Part shown: positions 1 through 7,804 of the stretch, in pieces
How the letters are laid out: each line of letters starts with the position of its first letter
Numbering within the stretch: position 1 is the first letter of the stretch
From: Ohessyouella blattaphilus
GTDB taxonomy: Bacteria > Bacillota > Clostridia > Lachnospirales > Lachnospiraceae
Direction of reading: 5' to 3'
DNA: 64,000 nucleotides
Assembly (NCBI RefSeq): GCF_024721265.1
Contig: NZ_JAMXOC010000010.1
Location: 1 to 64,000, forward strand
Translations under genes and position numbers: made by a program
The notes under the pieces: model-generated
Databases searched by the model: none
Seen by the model: the letters and a program-made list of their open reading frames with translations, nothing else
What the model was told of the DNA's origin: nothing

Positions 1-512
1 ATTCGCTTTCCGGTAACATCATGACCAAGATGCTCTCTTCGTTTAACACTGGTGGAAGCTATGAAGCGATTGGTGACGGTTATGGCCCTGGTATTGGGGA
101 AGGGTATGACAAGCTGGTGATGATTATTTCTAGAGCTTCTGGAGCTCCGGTAATTGAAGGTGCGATCAAATATGCAGCTGAGCTAGTTCGTGGGGACATC
201 TGGGCAGTTGCCGAGAAGGAGTTTGCAGCCGCTAAGAAAGCCGGTCTAGACGAGATTCTAAAAGCGAGAAAAGAGGCAAGTGCTGGTAAGAGTAGCGAAG
301 CTGAAGAGGTAAAAGCGCCACCGAAAGAGGTGGTCACTTCTCAGATCGCGGGAATCGAGATCATGGATTTGGAAGACGGAGTGCAGTCCCTGTGGAAAGT
401 AGGTATTTATGCCGAGAGTGGCATGGGCTGTACGGGACCGATTATCTTAGTCAATGAAAGCAAGGCCGAAGATGCAGAAATAGAACTTAGAAAAAGCGGA
501 TATATACAATAG
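1..512 (+). CDS. grdD: Glycine/sarcosine/betaine reductase component C, alpha subunit (GrdD-like), 3' part only
   Basis: The reading frame is open from the window edge (first whole codon at base 3) to a TAA at 510-512, so only the C-terminal ~170 residues are present. The methionine at base 21 is internal and not a start. The segment S-L-S-G-N-I followed by KMLSSFNTGG, and the C-terminal ESGMGCTGPI with its cysteine, are what I recognise as the end of GrdD. GrdD is a PlsX-like protein that works with GrdC to turn the selenoprotein-bound acyl intermediate into an acyl phosphate, yielding ATP through acetate kinase. A lysine/glutamate-rich linker (about residues 80-110) precedes the last domain. 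GrdC is presumably just upstream. Its position ahead of GrdE/G/I- and GrdB/F/H-like genes supports one operon. Identification is by family memory; the missing N-terminus limits certainty. Confidence 0.8.
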   Translation, partial: SLSGNIMTKMLSSFNTGGSYEAIGDGYGPGIGEGYDKLVMIISRASGAPVIEGAIKYAAELVRGDIWAVAEKEFAAAKKAGLDEILKARKEASAGKSSEAEEVKAPPKEVVTSQIAGIEIMDLEDGVQSLWKVGIYAESGMGCTGPIILVNESKAEDAEIELRKSGYIQ

Positions 513-542
513 CTTACGGAAACGGATAATGGAGAGGAAGTT

Positions 543-1343
543 ATGAGAAAAGGAGAACGGTTTAAAGAGTTATTTGACCTTAAAGGCAGGGTAGCTGTAG
601 TAACAGGAGCTGCTAAGGGGAACGGTGCGGGAATTGCAAATGCCCTTTACGATGCTGGAGCCCAAGTGATGGCAACAGATGTGGCTTTTAGTGACGAGGG
701 AGACTCAGGTAGCCAATCGCTATATCCAGAAATCCCAAGAATGGTGATGGATGTAACTAGTGAAGAAAGCGTTGGCGAGGTTTTTGCGACAATTGTGAAG
801 GAACAGGGACGCTTGGACATTCTTTGCAACAATGCTGGTGTGATTTATAAAGCGCCAGTAGACGAGCTAGAGATGGAGCAATTTCGCAAGGTGACGGAGA
901 TTAATCTACACGGAGTGGTTAACTGCACGAAGCATGCCGTCCCCTATATGCGAAAGAACAGCTGGGGCCGGATTGTCAATATTTCCTCATCACAGGCATT
1001 TCTAGCTACGGAAACATATAGTGCCTACTCGGCCTCTAAAGCGGCAGTGTCTCACCTGACGAGAATTTGGGGGAATGAACTGGCAGCGGAAAACATTTTG
1101 GTAAACGCTCTTTGTCCTTGTTTTGTAAAGACACCGATGATGACTCAGTCAATTGCTAAAAAGGCTCAAGAGTTAGGAGGAAGTCTGGAAATGGGTGAGA
1201 AGTATTTCACCGACTTAATTCCCACTCATCGGCTATTAGAAATTGAGGAAATCGGAAACTGGGTAACGTTACTTTGTGGTGAGATGGGAAGAGCCATGAC
1301 AGGAAGTAATATTTCCATTACTTGTGGTCAAGTAACCTTGTAG
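543..1343 (+). CDS. Short-chain dehydrogenase/reductase (SDR), substrate unknown
   Basis: This is a 266-residue classical SDR with a Rossmann fold. The cofactor motif TGxxxGxG is at residues 21-28 (TGAAKGNG), the NNAG motif at 96-99, a structural Asn at 121, and the catalytic set is Ser148/149, Tyr162 and Lys166 (YSASK). Asp46 at the end of strand 2 (ATDV) suggests preference for NAD(H). Such enzymes oxidise or reduce secondary alcohols/ketones of sugars, polyols or hydroxy acids in the cytoplasm. It lies 30 bp after grdD and 17 bp before a TRAP transporter, with GGAGAGGAAGTT before the ATG. Its place in the operon suggests it processes the transported compound or a product of the reductase. 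The exact substrate cannot be read from sequence. Confidence 0.85.
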   Translation: MRKGERFKELFDLKGRVAVVTGAAKGNGAGIANALYDAGAQVMATDVAFSDEGDSGSQSLYPEIPRMVMDVTSEESVGEVFATIVKEQGRLDILCNNAGVIYKAPVDELEMEQFRKVTEINLHGVVNCTKHAVPYMRKNSWGRIVNISSSQAFLATETYSAYSASKAAVSHLTRIWGNELAAENILVNALCPCFVKTPMMTQSIAKKAQELGGSLEMGEKYFTDLIPTHRLLEIEEIGNWVTLLCGEMGRAMTGSNISITCGQVTL

Positions 1344-1360
1344 GAGAGGAGAAAAAAGGA

Positions 1361-2386
1361 ATGAAACGAAAACTGATATCGCTGTTATTAATAGCAGCCA
1401 CCCTAGTGGCGATGACAGCTTGTGGCAATAAAGGAAGTAAGGCGGACGACGATGTGATTGTCTTAGAGTTTGGGCACTTTCAAAACCCTGGACATGCTAT
1501 CTATATTGCTCCGGAAGAATTTAAAGAATTGGTGGAAGAACGCACCGATGGCAGAGTTAAGATCAATATCTACCCAGCTAGTCAGCTAGGCTCAGCTAGA
1601 GAGATGATGGAACAGGTATCGATGGGAGCGCTAGATATTACGGTGGCAGACGCATCGGACTGGGCTTCGACCTTTAATATGCCTGAGCTCGGAGTGTTTA
1701 ACTTACCCTTCTTAAGCAAGGACTTGGACTCACAGACGGAGGTTATTCGTACGATAGTTTCTGAGGAAGTGCCAGGGATGCTTGAAGATTCGCAGTTGCA
1801 TTTATTGATGGCTTATTCAAACGGAATTCGCCAGCCTTTAACGAAAACAAAGCCAATTACCTGCTTGGAAGATATAAAGGGCTTGAAGATAAGGACGCCA
1901 GAGACGAAGCTATACGTTGACTTGTGGAACTCTCTAGGCGCGAGTACGGTTACTTCTGCTTGGAGTGAGGCGTATACGCTACTTCAACAAGGGGTAGCAG
2001 ATGCGGTAGAAGCGGATGATGTGGGTCTGGTTAGTCAGAACCTTCAAGAAGTCGGCAAGTACATGTCGAATATCGGACATTTAGGACAAGCTTATCTTGT
2101 AATGATCAATGAAGAAAAGTGGAATGAGATTCCTGAGGACTTACAAAAAATTATCGAAGAATGCGCCCAGGAGAATCAAGAAAAGCAACTAGCAGACCGT
2201 AAGCAGCTAGGTATTGATGCGATGGAGACCATCGAAGCGGCAGGCGTAGTTGTAAATGATATAAGTGCCGAAGAGCGGCAACGGATGCGCGAGGCGTGTC
2301 AGCCGATTTACGATGAATATATTGGTTATGGATTAGGAGACTTGATTGAACGGATGGAAGCTGTGAATGTCAAGGAAGCTCCATAG
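1361..2386 (+). CDS. TRAP transporter substrate-binding lipoprotein (DctP family)
   Basis: The 341-residue product starts with a lipoprotein signal peptide: positive MKRK, a hydrophobic stretch, then MTAC with the lipidated Cys21. The body matches DctP/TAXI-type TRAP solute receptors: an early EFGHFQNPGH segment, then a conserved region around KPITCLEDIKGLKIRTPET that carries the substrate-contact arginine typical of DctP proteins. I chose the ATG at 1361 because GGAGAGGAG lies 10 bases upstream and a signal peptide follows. An upstream start at 1322 would overlap the dehydrogenase gene and add residues before the signal. Most DctP proteins bind carboxylates, so the ligand probably carries a carboxyl group. 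It works with the two membrane subunits that follow. Confidence 0.93.
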   Translation: MKRKLISLLLIAATLVAMTACGNKGSKADDDVIVLEFGHFQNPGHAIYIAPEEFKELVEERTDGRVKINIYPASQLGSAREMMEQVSMGALDITVADASDWASTFNMPELGVFNLPFLSKDLDSQTEVIRTIVSEEVPGMLEDSQLHLLMAYSNGIRQPLTKTKPITCLEDIKGLKIRTPETKLYVDLWNSLGASTVTSAWSEAYTLLQQGVADAVEADDVGLVSQNLQEVGKYMSNIGHLGQAYLVMINEEKWNEIPEDLQKIIEECAQENQEKQLADRKQLGIDAMETIEAAGVVVNDISAEERQRMREACQPIYDEYIGYGLGDLIERMEAVNVKEAP

Positions 2387-2420
2387 GAAAACAAAACGAG
2401 AGAAAGGATAGGAAAGTTTA

Positions 2421-2912
2421 ATGAAATCTTTAATGAAAATTGATCGAATAATTGAAAAAATCCAGACCGCTCTTTGTATGATTCTATTTATCGGCATCCT
2501 GGTATTAGGAAGCATTCAGGTGTTCGGCAGATTTATTTTTAGCGCGGCGCCACCATGGACCGAGGAAGCTATGCGCTTTCTGGCAATCTACTTAACGTTT
2601 ATTGGTTCTTCCTTAACCGTTCGTGTGGATGGACACGTATCCGTTGATATTCTGATTACGTTTATGAAAAACAATAAAATGAGAGCCGCGTTATTTGTTA
2701 TCTCGAGATTAATTTGTGTGGTTTTCTTGCTTATGTTTTTACCCGCCTCGATTGCGCTAGTGATGCGTAGTGGCGAGATTATGGGAGCGGCGATTAGAAT
2801 CCCGTATTCCTACATCTATTTGACGGTGCCAATTGGAATTGTAATGATGCTTTGCTCATACGCTAGTACAATTCCTAAGCTAGCGAAACAATACCGAGAG
2901 GGGGAAAAATAA
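2421..2912 (+). CDS. TRAP transporter small permease subunit (DctQ family)
   Basis: A 163-residue membrane protein with four predicted transmembrane helices (about residues 15-35, 45-65, 90-112 and 130-150). It has the DctQ signature of a conserved tryptophan and acidic pair after the first helices (PPWTEEAMRF). DctQ subunits associate with DctM in the cytoplasmic membrane and are needed for sodium-driven uptake. The gene starts 34 bp after the binding-protein gene and its stop TAA directly abuts the ATG of the large subunit, so the order P-Q-M is intact and all three are likely co-translated. Confidence 0.92.
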   Translation: MKSLMKIDRIIEKIQTALCMILFIGILVLGSIQVFGRFIFSAAPPWTEEAMRFLAIYLTFIGSSLTVRVDGHVSVDILITFMKNNKMRAALFVISRLICVVFLLMFLPASIALVMRSGEIMGAAIRIPYSYIYLTVPIGIVMMLCSYASTIPKLAKQYREGEK

Positions 2913-4190
2913 ATGATTATAATTGCAGTAGTAGCCTTATTGATTCTTTTAGTAATTGGCGTTCCTGTGTGCTTTGCCATCGGTCTTTCGGGACTCTTAG
3001 CGATTATGCTAGGGAGCGACGTGCCGACTTTTATGGCAGTGCAGCAATCGGTTAGAGGAATGAACTCCTTCTCCTTGATGGCAGGACCCTTATTTATCTT
3101 AGCCGGCGAAATCCTAGGTGGCGCGCAGCTATCTAAACGAATTCTAGATTTCTGTCGCGCTTGCATCTCTCAGCTAAAAGGGGGAATGGGAATGGTTTCG
3201 GTGCTAGCAAACATGATTTTTGCTGGTATTTCCGGCTCAGGAGCAGCTACGATGAGCGCGGTTGGCTCGTTAACTGTCCCTGAACTGAAAAAGGTCGGAT
3301 ATGAACGGTCATTTATCGCCGCCTTAATTGCCGGCTCAGGTTCTTTAGGTCCGATTATTCCACCGAGTACTAATATGATTGTCTTTGCATCGCTGACCGG
3401 TTTTTCAGTAGGAAAATTGTTTTTAGGTGGTGTGGTACCAGGAATTTTAATCGGTGTCTGTTTGATGGTAATGTGCTATCTATATGCCCGGAAACACAAT
3501 GTGGATAACGGCACAGGTACCTTTAGCTTTAAGGCCGTACTAAAAGCGTTTAAAGAAGCATTTTTTGCTCTGATTACACCTCTTATTATTATCGGTGGTG
3601 TAATTTCGGGAGTGTTTACAGCGACAGAGGCAGGAATTGTTGCTTGTCTTTACGGTTTGATATGCGGTTTCTTTATCTACAAGACATTAAAGCTCCGGGA
3701 TTTGGTAGAAATCTTTAAAAGAGCAGCGTCATCATCAGCCATGCTGATGATGCTCATGGGAATTTCCAGTATTTATTCCTACATCTTTGCAAGAGAGAAC
3801 TTGGCGGTAAAAATTCAGGAATTTATGCTTTCGGTTTCCACCAACCCTACGGTAGTAGTGCAGATAATTATTGTGATTATGCTGGTGATTGGTTGCTTTA
3901 TGGAGACCTTAGCAGCAACGGCGGTTATATTACCAATCGTGTATCCGATTATCATTGCCCTAGGTGTAGATCCGTTAGTATTTGGCGTGTTATTCTCAGT
4001 GGCAACGGTTGTAGGAGGGTTAACACCGCCGGTCGGCCTCTACTTATTTATATCGATGAATATCGCGGAAGCGAATTTCAAAGAAGCCATTAAGTATACG
4101 GCCCCAGTGGTTCTAATTGTCTTAGCGGTAATGATTTTGATATGGTTCTTCCCGTCGCTGGTGACGGTGGTACCGAACTTGATTATGTAG
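2913..4190 (+). CDS. TRAP transporter large permease subunit (DctM family)
   Basis: This 425-residue polytopic membrane protein has about a dozen hydrophobic helices. It carries the DctM hallmark GSLGPIIPPSTNMI near residue 145 and a second related segment (GGLTPPVGLYLF) near residue 370, the two inverted-repeat re-entrant loops of the ion-transporter fold. It forms the translocation path, driven by a sodium or proton gradient, for the ligand delivered by the DctP lipoprotein encoded upstream. Length is normal for the family. It directly abuts the DctQ gene and is followed 33 bp later by the GrdE/G/I-like gene, so transport and reductive catabolism appear to be one operon. Confidence 0.93.
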   Translation: MIIIAVVALLILLVIGVPVCFAIGLSGLLAIMLGSDVPTFMAVQQSVRGMNSFSLMAGPLFILAGEILGGAQLSKRILDFCRACISQLKGGMGMVSVLANMIFAGISGSGAATMSAVGSLTVPELKKVGYERSFIAALIAGSGSLGPIIPPSTNMIVFASLTGFSVGKLFLGGVVPGILIGVCLMVMCYLYARKHNVDNGTGTFSFKAVLKAFKEAFFALITPLIIIGGVISGVFTATEAGIVACLYGLICGFFIYKTLKLRDLVEIFKRAASSSAMLMMLMGISSIYSYIFARENLAVKIQEFMLSVSTNPTVVVQIIIVIMLVIGCFMETLAATAVILPIVYPIIIALGVDPLVFGVLFSVATVVGGLTPPVGLYLFISMNIAEANFKEAIKYTAPVVLIVLAVMILIWFFPSLVTVVPNLIM

Positions 4191-4223
4191 GGAGTAGGAA
4201 GTACGAAAGGAGTTTCATTAATT

Positions 4224-5528
4224 ATGAAATTAACTGTTGAAACAGTACAAATTAAAGATTTACAATTTGGGGAAAAAACGAGGTTTGAGGAAGGAGTTCT
4301 TTATATAAATAAGCAGGATATCCTAGACTTTGCCAAAGAAGAGCCCTGCTTTGAAACCTTAAAAATCGATATTGCCAGACCAGGTGATTCTACGCGAATT
4401 ATCAATGTGGTCGATGTGGTTGAACCGCGCTGTAAAGTATCGGGAAACATCGATTGGCCAGGAGTTCTTAGCGATGACTACGAGATTGCCGGTTCAGGTG
4501 TCACGAGAGCCGCGAAGGGGATGGGAATTACCCTTTGTCAAAATAACACGTATTGGTCTAGAAAATGGGGTTCTTATGATATGAGTGGCGAGTGCGCGAA
4601 GATAAATCCTTATGCCAAGATGCCTCAGCTAGTGATTGAACCGATGGCAGAAGAAGGAGCAGATTTCCGGGACTACCGGGAAGGGCTTCGCCGAGTGGGC
4701 TATAAGACCAGTGTGTTAATTGCTAAGACTACGCTTGGTGTAGCCCCAGAGAGCACAGAGACTTTTGATAACGAGACCCAATATCCGGATCTTCCGAGTA
4801 TTGCTTATTCTTATCAAATATACTCAAAGCAATACGATACTCAGAACTACCGAGAGCCGATGGTGTATGGCAATGCCATACCGGATAGCTTACCGCTGAT
4901 TATGCGGCCGACAGAAGTTCTCGATGGCGCGATTTCGCTTTGTGGAGGCTTTCGCTGCGTGACCACTTACGAGATTCAAAATCATCCCATTATTGTAGAG
5001 CTAATGCGTCGCCATGGTAAAGATATTAATTTTGCCGGTGTTCTGATTACGGTTACGTCGGTAGAGGCCAAGCATCGCTATTTGGTATCGAAGATGGCAG
5101 CAAACTTACTAAAGGAAGAGCTACATGCAGATGGTGTAATTGTTACGAAAGGGGTTGGCGGCGCTTCGACCTTATGTGTAGGTGCCATTGCCAGTGAGGC
5201 TGAAAAATTGGGGATAAAGGCTGTGCCAATTATCCAAATCTTAAACGGTAAGAGCAATCTTGATGTAGAGTGTCTGATTAGCGAACAGAATGTGGATGGC
5301 ATTGTATGTTCAGGTACGTATTACCATAACTTTACCTTGCCACCGGTAGAAACCTTGCTTGGCGGACCAGAAGATGCTCTTTATCTAAGCGGTGATGACG
5401 GGGTTATCGGCGGTCACAAAATTGCTACTGGCGATCCAGCGAAGGGCCAGGTTCGCTCTACTTATATGAAACAGGTTGGCTTAATGAGTCAGATTGGTTT
5501 TTCTTATGGTATGGCTGTGGATTATTAA
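4224..5528 (+). CDS. Glycine/sarcosine/betaine reductase component B proprotein (GrdE/GrdG/GrdI-like)
   Basis: The 434-residue protein is of the family that includes GrdE (glycine), GrdG (sarcosine) and GrdI (betaine). In characterised members the precursor is cut before an internal cysteine, which becomes a pyruvoyl group that captures the substrate amine as a Schiff base. The corresponding region here is DGAISLCGGFRC, with Cys240 and Cys245; one of these should be the cleavage residue (Cys242 in clostridial GrdE from memory). The C-terminal part holds GVGGASTLCVGA and ECLISEQNVDGI, also family-like. The ATG at 4224 is preceded by GAAAGGAG. It pairs with the selenoprotein gene 19 bp downstream. 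The substrate is not one I can assign, since glycine, sarcosine and betaine loci do not usually carry a TRAP transporter and sugar kinase. Confidence 0.88.
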   Translation: MKLTVETVQIKDLQFGEKTRFEEGVLYINKQDILDFAKEEPCFETLKIDIARPGDSTRIINVVDVVEPRCKVSGNIDWPGVLSDDYEIAGSGVTRAAKGMGITLCQNNTYWSRKWGSYDMSGECAKINPYAKMPQLVIEPMAEEGADFRDYREGLRRVGYKTSVLIAKTTLGVAPESTETFDNETQYPDLPSIAYSYQIYSKQYDTQNYREPMVYGNAIPDSLPLIMRPTEVLDGAISLCGGFRCVTTYEIQNHPIIVELMRRHGKDINFAGVLITVTSVEAKHRYLVSKMAANLLKEELHADGVIVTKGVGGASTLCVGAIASEAEKLGIKAVPIIQILNGKSNLDVECLISEQNVDGIVCSGTYYHNFTLPPVETLLGGPEDALYLSGDDGVIGGHKIATGDPAKGQVRSTYMKQVGLMSQIGFSYGMAVDY

Positions 5529-5547
5529 GGAAGGGTGGAAAAGATAG

Positions 5548-6858
5548 ATGGAAAATAAAAAATGGCGTGTAGTCTGTTATATTAATCAGTTCTTTGGTCA
5601 AATCGGTGGCGAAGAGATGGCTCATGTGGGCTTTAGTGTGAAACCAGAAGCCGTAGGACCGGGATTGTTATTTCAAAAGTTATTGCAAGATGAATGTGAA
5701 GTTGTAGGAACGATTATTTGCGGTGACAATTACTTCGCTGAAAATACTGAAGGGGCAGTTGCTGAAGGGGTGGCTTTAGCGGCTGAATTAAAACCGGATT
5801 TATTGATTGCCGGTCCGGCCTTTAATGCAGGAAGATACGGAATCAGCTGTGGCAATATGGCCGCCGCGGTGGGAAAGGAATTAAACATTCCTACAGTTAC
5901 GGGAATGTATCCGGAAAATCCGGCGGTGGACCTATTTCGTAAGGATACTTACATTGTCGAAACAGGGATACTATCATCCCAGCTTCGTAAAGTGGCACCA
6001 GTGATGGCCGATATTGGTCTACGTCTGTTGCGCCAGGAACCTATTGGCAGTGCTGCCAAGGAAGGCTATATTAAGCGAGACATTATTTTAAATGAAGAAC
6101 AACCGGAAAACGCAGCTCATCGGGCGATCGAGATGGTTCTTAATAAGATTAAAGGCGAGCCGTTTGTTAGCGAGCTTTTGCCGCCTCACTTTGATGAGGT
6201 AGAGCCAGCGCCGGCGGTGAAAGATTTAAGCAAGATAAAGTTAGCGTTAGTTACTGACGGGGGATTAATCCCGGAAGCCAATCCAGATCATCTAAAACCC
6301 AATGGCAGTACAACTTGGGGACATTATGACTGGGATGAACTTTTAGCGGATAAGCACTTTGTCATTCACAGTGGCTACGACGGTACTTGGGTACTAGAAA
6401 ATCCCAATCGCCTATTTCCTGTAGATGTGCTACGAGAGTATGAGGCCGCTGGTGAAATTGGCGTGCTCGAGCCCGAGGTGTATGTGGCTTGTGGTAACTG
6501 TGCGTCGGTGTCCGGTTCGAAAGCCAAGGGTGAGCAGATTGCCCAGGCACTACTGGAAAAAGAAATTGATGCCGTTATTTTAACCTCTACTTGAGGCACC
6601 AGTACTCGTTGCGGCGCAACGATAGCGAAAGAAATTGAACGCGTTGGTATTCCGGTGACTCAGATATGTGCCGTGGTGGATATCGCTAAGTCGGTTGGTA
6701 CCTCGAGAATTTTACGCGGCTTTGCCATTACTTGTCCGGTGGGCAATCCAAGTTTGAGTGAACAGGACGAAAAAACATCTCGTAAGCGGTATGTGGCGAA
6801 AGCGTTAGAAATGCTCACTATGCCAGGTGAAAGAGGTAAGGTAGTCGATATTTTATAA
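5548..6858 (+). CDS. Selenoprotein, glycine/sarcosine/betaine reductase component B (GrdB/GrdF/GrdH-like), UGA read as selenocysteine
   Basis: An open frame of 348 codons meets TGA at 6592-6594 and continues in the same frame for 87 more codons to TAA at 6858. The joined product has 436 residues, the usual length of GrdB/F/H. The context S-T-U-G-T-S-T-R-C-G-A-T around position 349 is the conserved selenocysteine motif of this family, so the TGA is recoding and not a mutation. Sec349 attacks the substrate Schiff base on the pyruvoyl subunit and passes the acyl group to selenoprotein GrdA. A stem-loop starting 12 bases after the TGA fits a bacterial SECIS element. AAGGAAGGGTGG precedes the start. 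The cell must also encode selA, selB, selC and selD, none of which lies in this window. Automated annotation would split this into two ORFs. Confidence 0.93.
6592..6622 (+). promoter_or_regulatory. Selenocysteine UGA codon and putative bacterial SECIS hairpin
   Basis: After the UGA (6592-6594) the bases 6606-6612 (TCGTTGC) pair perfectly with 6616-6622 (GCAACGA) around a three-base loop GGC at 6613-6615. The loop begins 18 bases after the UGA and opens with two guanines. Bacterial SECIS elements are described as stem-loops within the coding region, with the apical loop about 16-37 bases after the UGA and a G among the first two loop bases, so position and loop both fit. SelB binding is inferred. 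Confidence 0.75.
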
Positions 6859-6931
6859 TTAATTGTCCTTGCCCCTTCTAGAGGAGTTATGTAATAATTC
6901 AGATAATGAATTCAGTGAAGGAGTAGGGAAT

Positions 6932-7792
6932 ATGGAAGATCATGCAACAACAGGTACCTTTCTTGAACGTGTTGAGGAAAAGTTAGATTCACTGTCAAAA
7001 AAAGAGCGGCAAACGGTCGAATATATGAAGGCGAATCAGGCGGAGCTCATTTATGCTTCTATCACAGAACTTGCAGAAGCGGTGGGTACTAGTGAGGCTA
7101 CGGTGACGCGAGCTTGCACAAAGCTAGGGTATCCCAGTTTTCAAGCTTTAAAAGTTAGCGTGGCCACAGAGCTAGTATCGCCTCAGGAGAAAATCCATGA
7201 AGAATTGACGCCAAATGCTTCCGCCGAAGTGATTATCGATAAGATATTTTCCAGTGCCATTCAGACTTTGACGATGACCCAACAATCCTTAGACGATGTA
7301 GCAGTTGGGAAGAGCATTAAGGCTATTTGTAAATGCCGGCGTCTAGTGATTATCGGTAATGGTAACTCAGGGGCGGTAGCCTTAGATGCTCAGCATAAGT
7401 TTTTACGAATCGGGATGAATGTCCAGGCGTATACGGATGACCATTTGCAGATGATTGCCATGGTTTCGCTGACCGCTGAGGATGTGCTATTGGCGATATC
7501 TCACTCCGGTAGTTCAAAAGATGCTGGTGATGCCATTCAGCTAGCCAAAGAACAAGGAGCAACGGTGATTACGATTACCAGTAGTGGGAACTCGCCCGTT
7601 GCCAACGCCTCGGATATTCGCTTGCTAACCAGATCTCAGGAGACCCGCTACCGAACGTATGCGATTTCCTCGCGGATGGCAGAACTGACGATTATCGATA
7701 CCCTTTATACCGGGGTGGCTTTGTGTAAAGGCGATCGAGCAATTGCTAATTTTGAAGCATTAGAGAAAGCGCTTGTTGTAAAAAAATATTAA
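6932..7792 (+). CDS. RpiR/MurR-family transcriptional regulator (HTH + SIS domain)
   Basis: The 286-residue protein has an N-terminal HTH_6 domain (about residues 10-85, with LSKKERQTVEYM and the helix-turn-helix EAVGTSEATVTRACTKLG) and a C-terminal SIS sugar-isomerase-like domain (about 120-250, with IIGNGNSGAVALDAQHKF and LLAISHSGSSKDAGDAI). RpiR regulators sense phosphorylated sugars. I chose ATG 6932 because GAAGGAGTAGGG lies just upstream and it gives the family length; an earlier TTG at 6863 has no good ribosome site. Located between the reductase genes and the kinase, it is the likely local regulator of the operon, and the kinase product would be a natural effector. Confidence 0.92.
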   Translation: MEDHATTGTFLERVEEKLDSLSKKERQTVEYMKANQAELIYASITELAEAVGTSEATVTRACTKLGYPSFQALKVSVATELVSPQEKIHEELTPNASAEVIIDKIFSSAIQTLTMTQQSLDDVAVGKSIKAICKCRRLVIIGNGNSGAVALDAQHKFLRIGMNVQAYTDDHLQMIAMVSLTAEDVLLAISHSGSSKDAGDAIQLAKEQGATVITITSSGNSPVANASDIRLLTRSQETRYRTYAISSRMAELTIIDTLYTGVALCKGDRAIANFEALEKALVVKKY

Positions 7793-7804
7793 CGGAGGTT
7801 TTTT

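Noticed and set aside
1322-1360. Upstream start for the DctP-like lipoprotein
   Set aside because: It would overlap the dehydrogenase gene and place extra residues before an otherwise perfect lipoprotein signal.
6592-6594. TGA stop that would make the GrdB-like gene a truncated pseudogene followed by a small ORF
   Set aside because: The frame continues to family length and the flanking residues are the conserved selenocysteine motif, with a suitable hairpin downstream.
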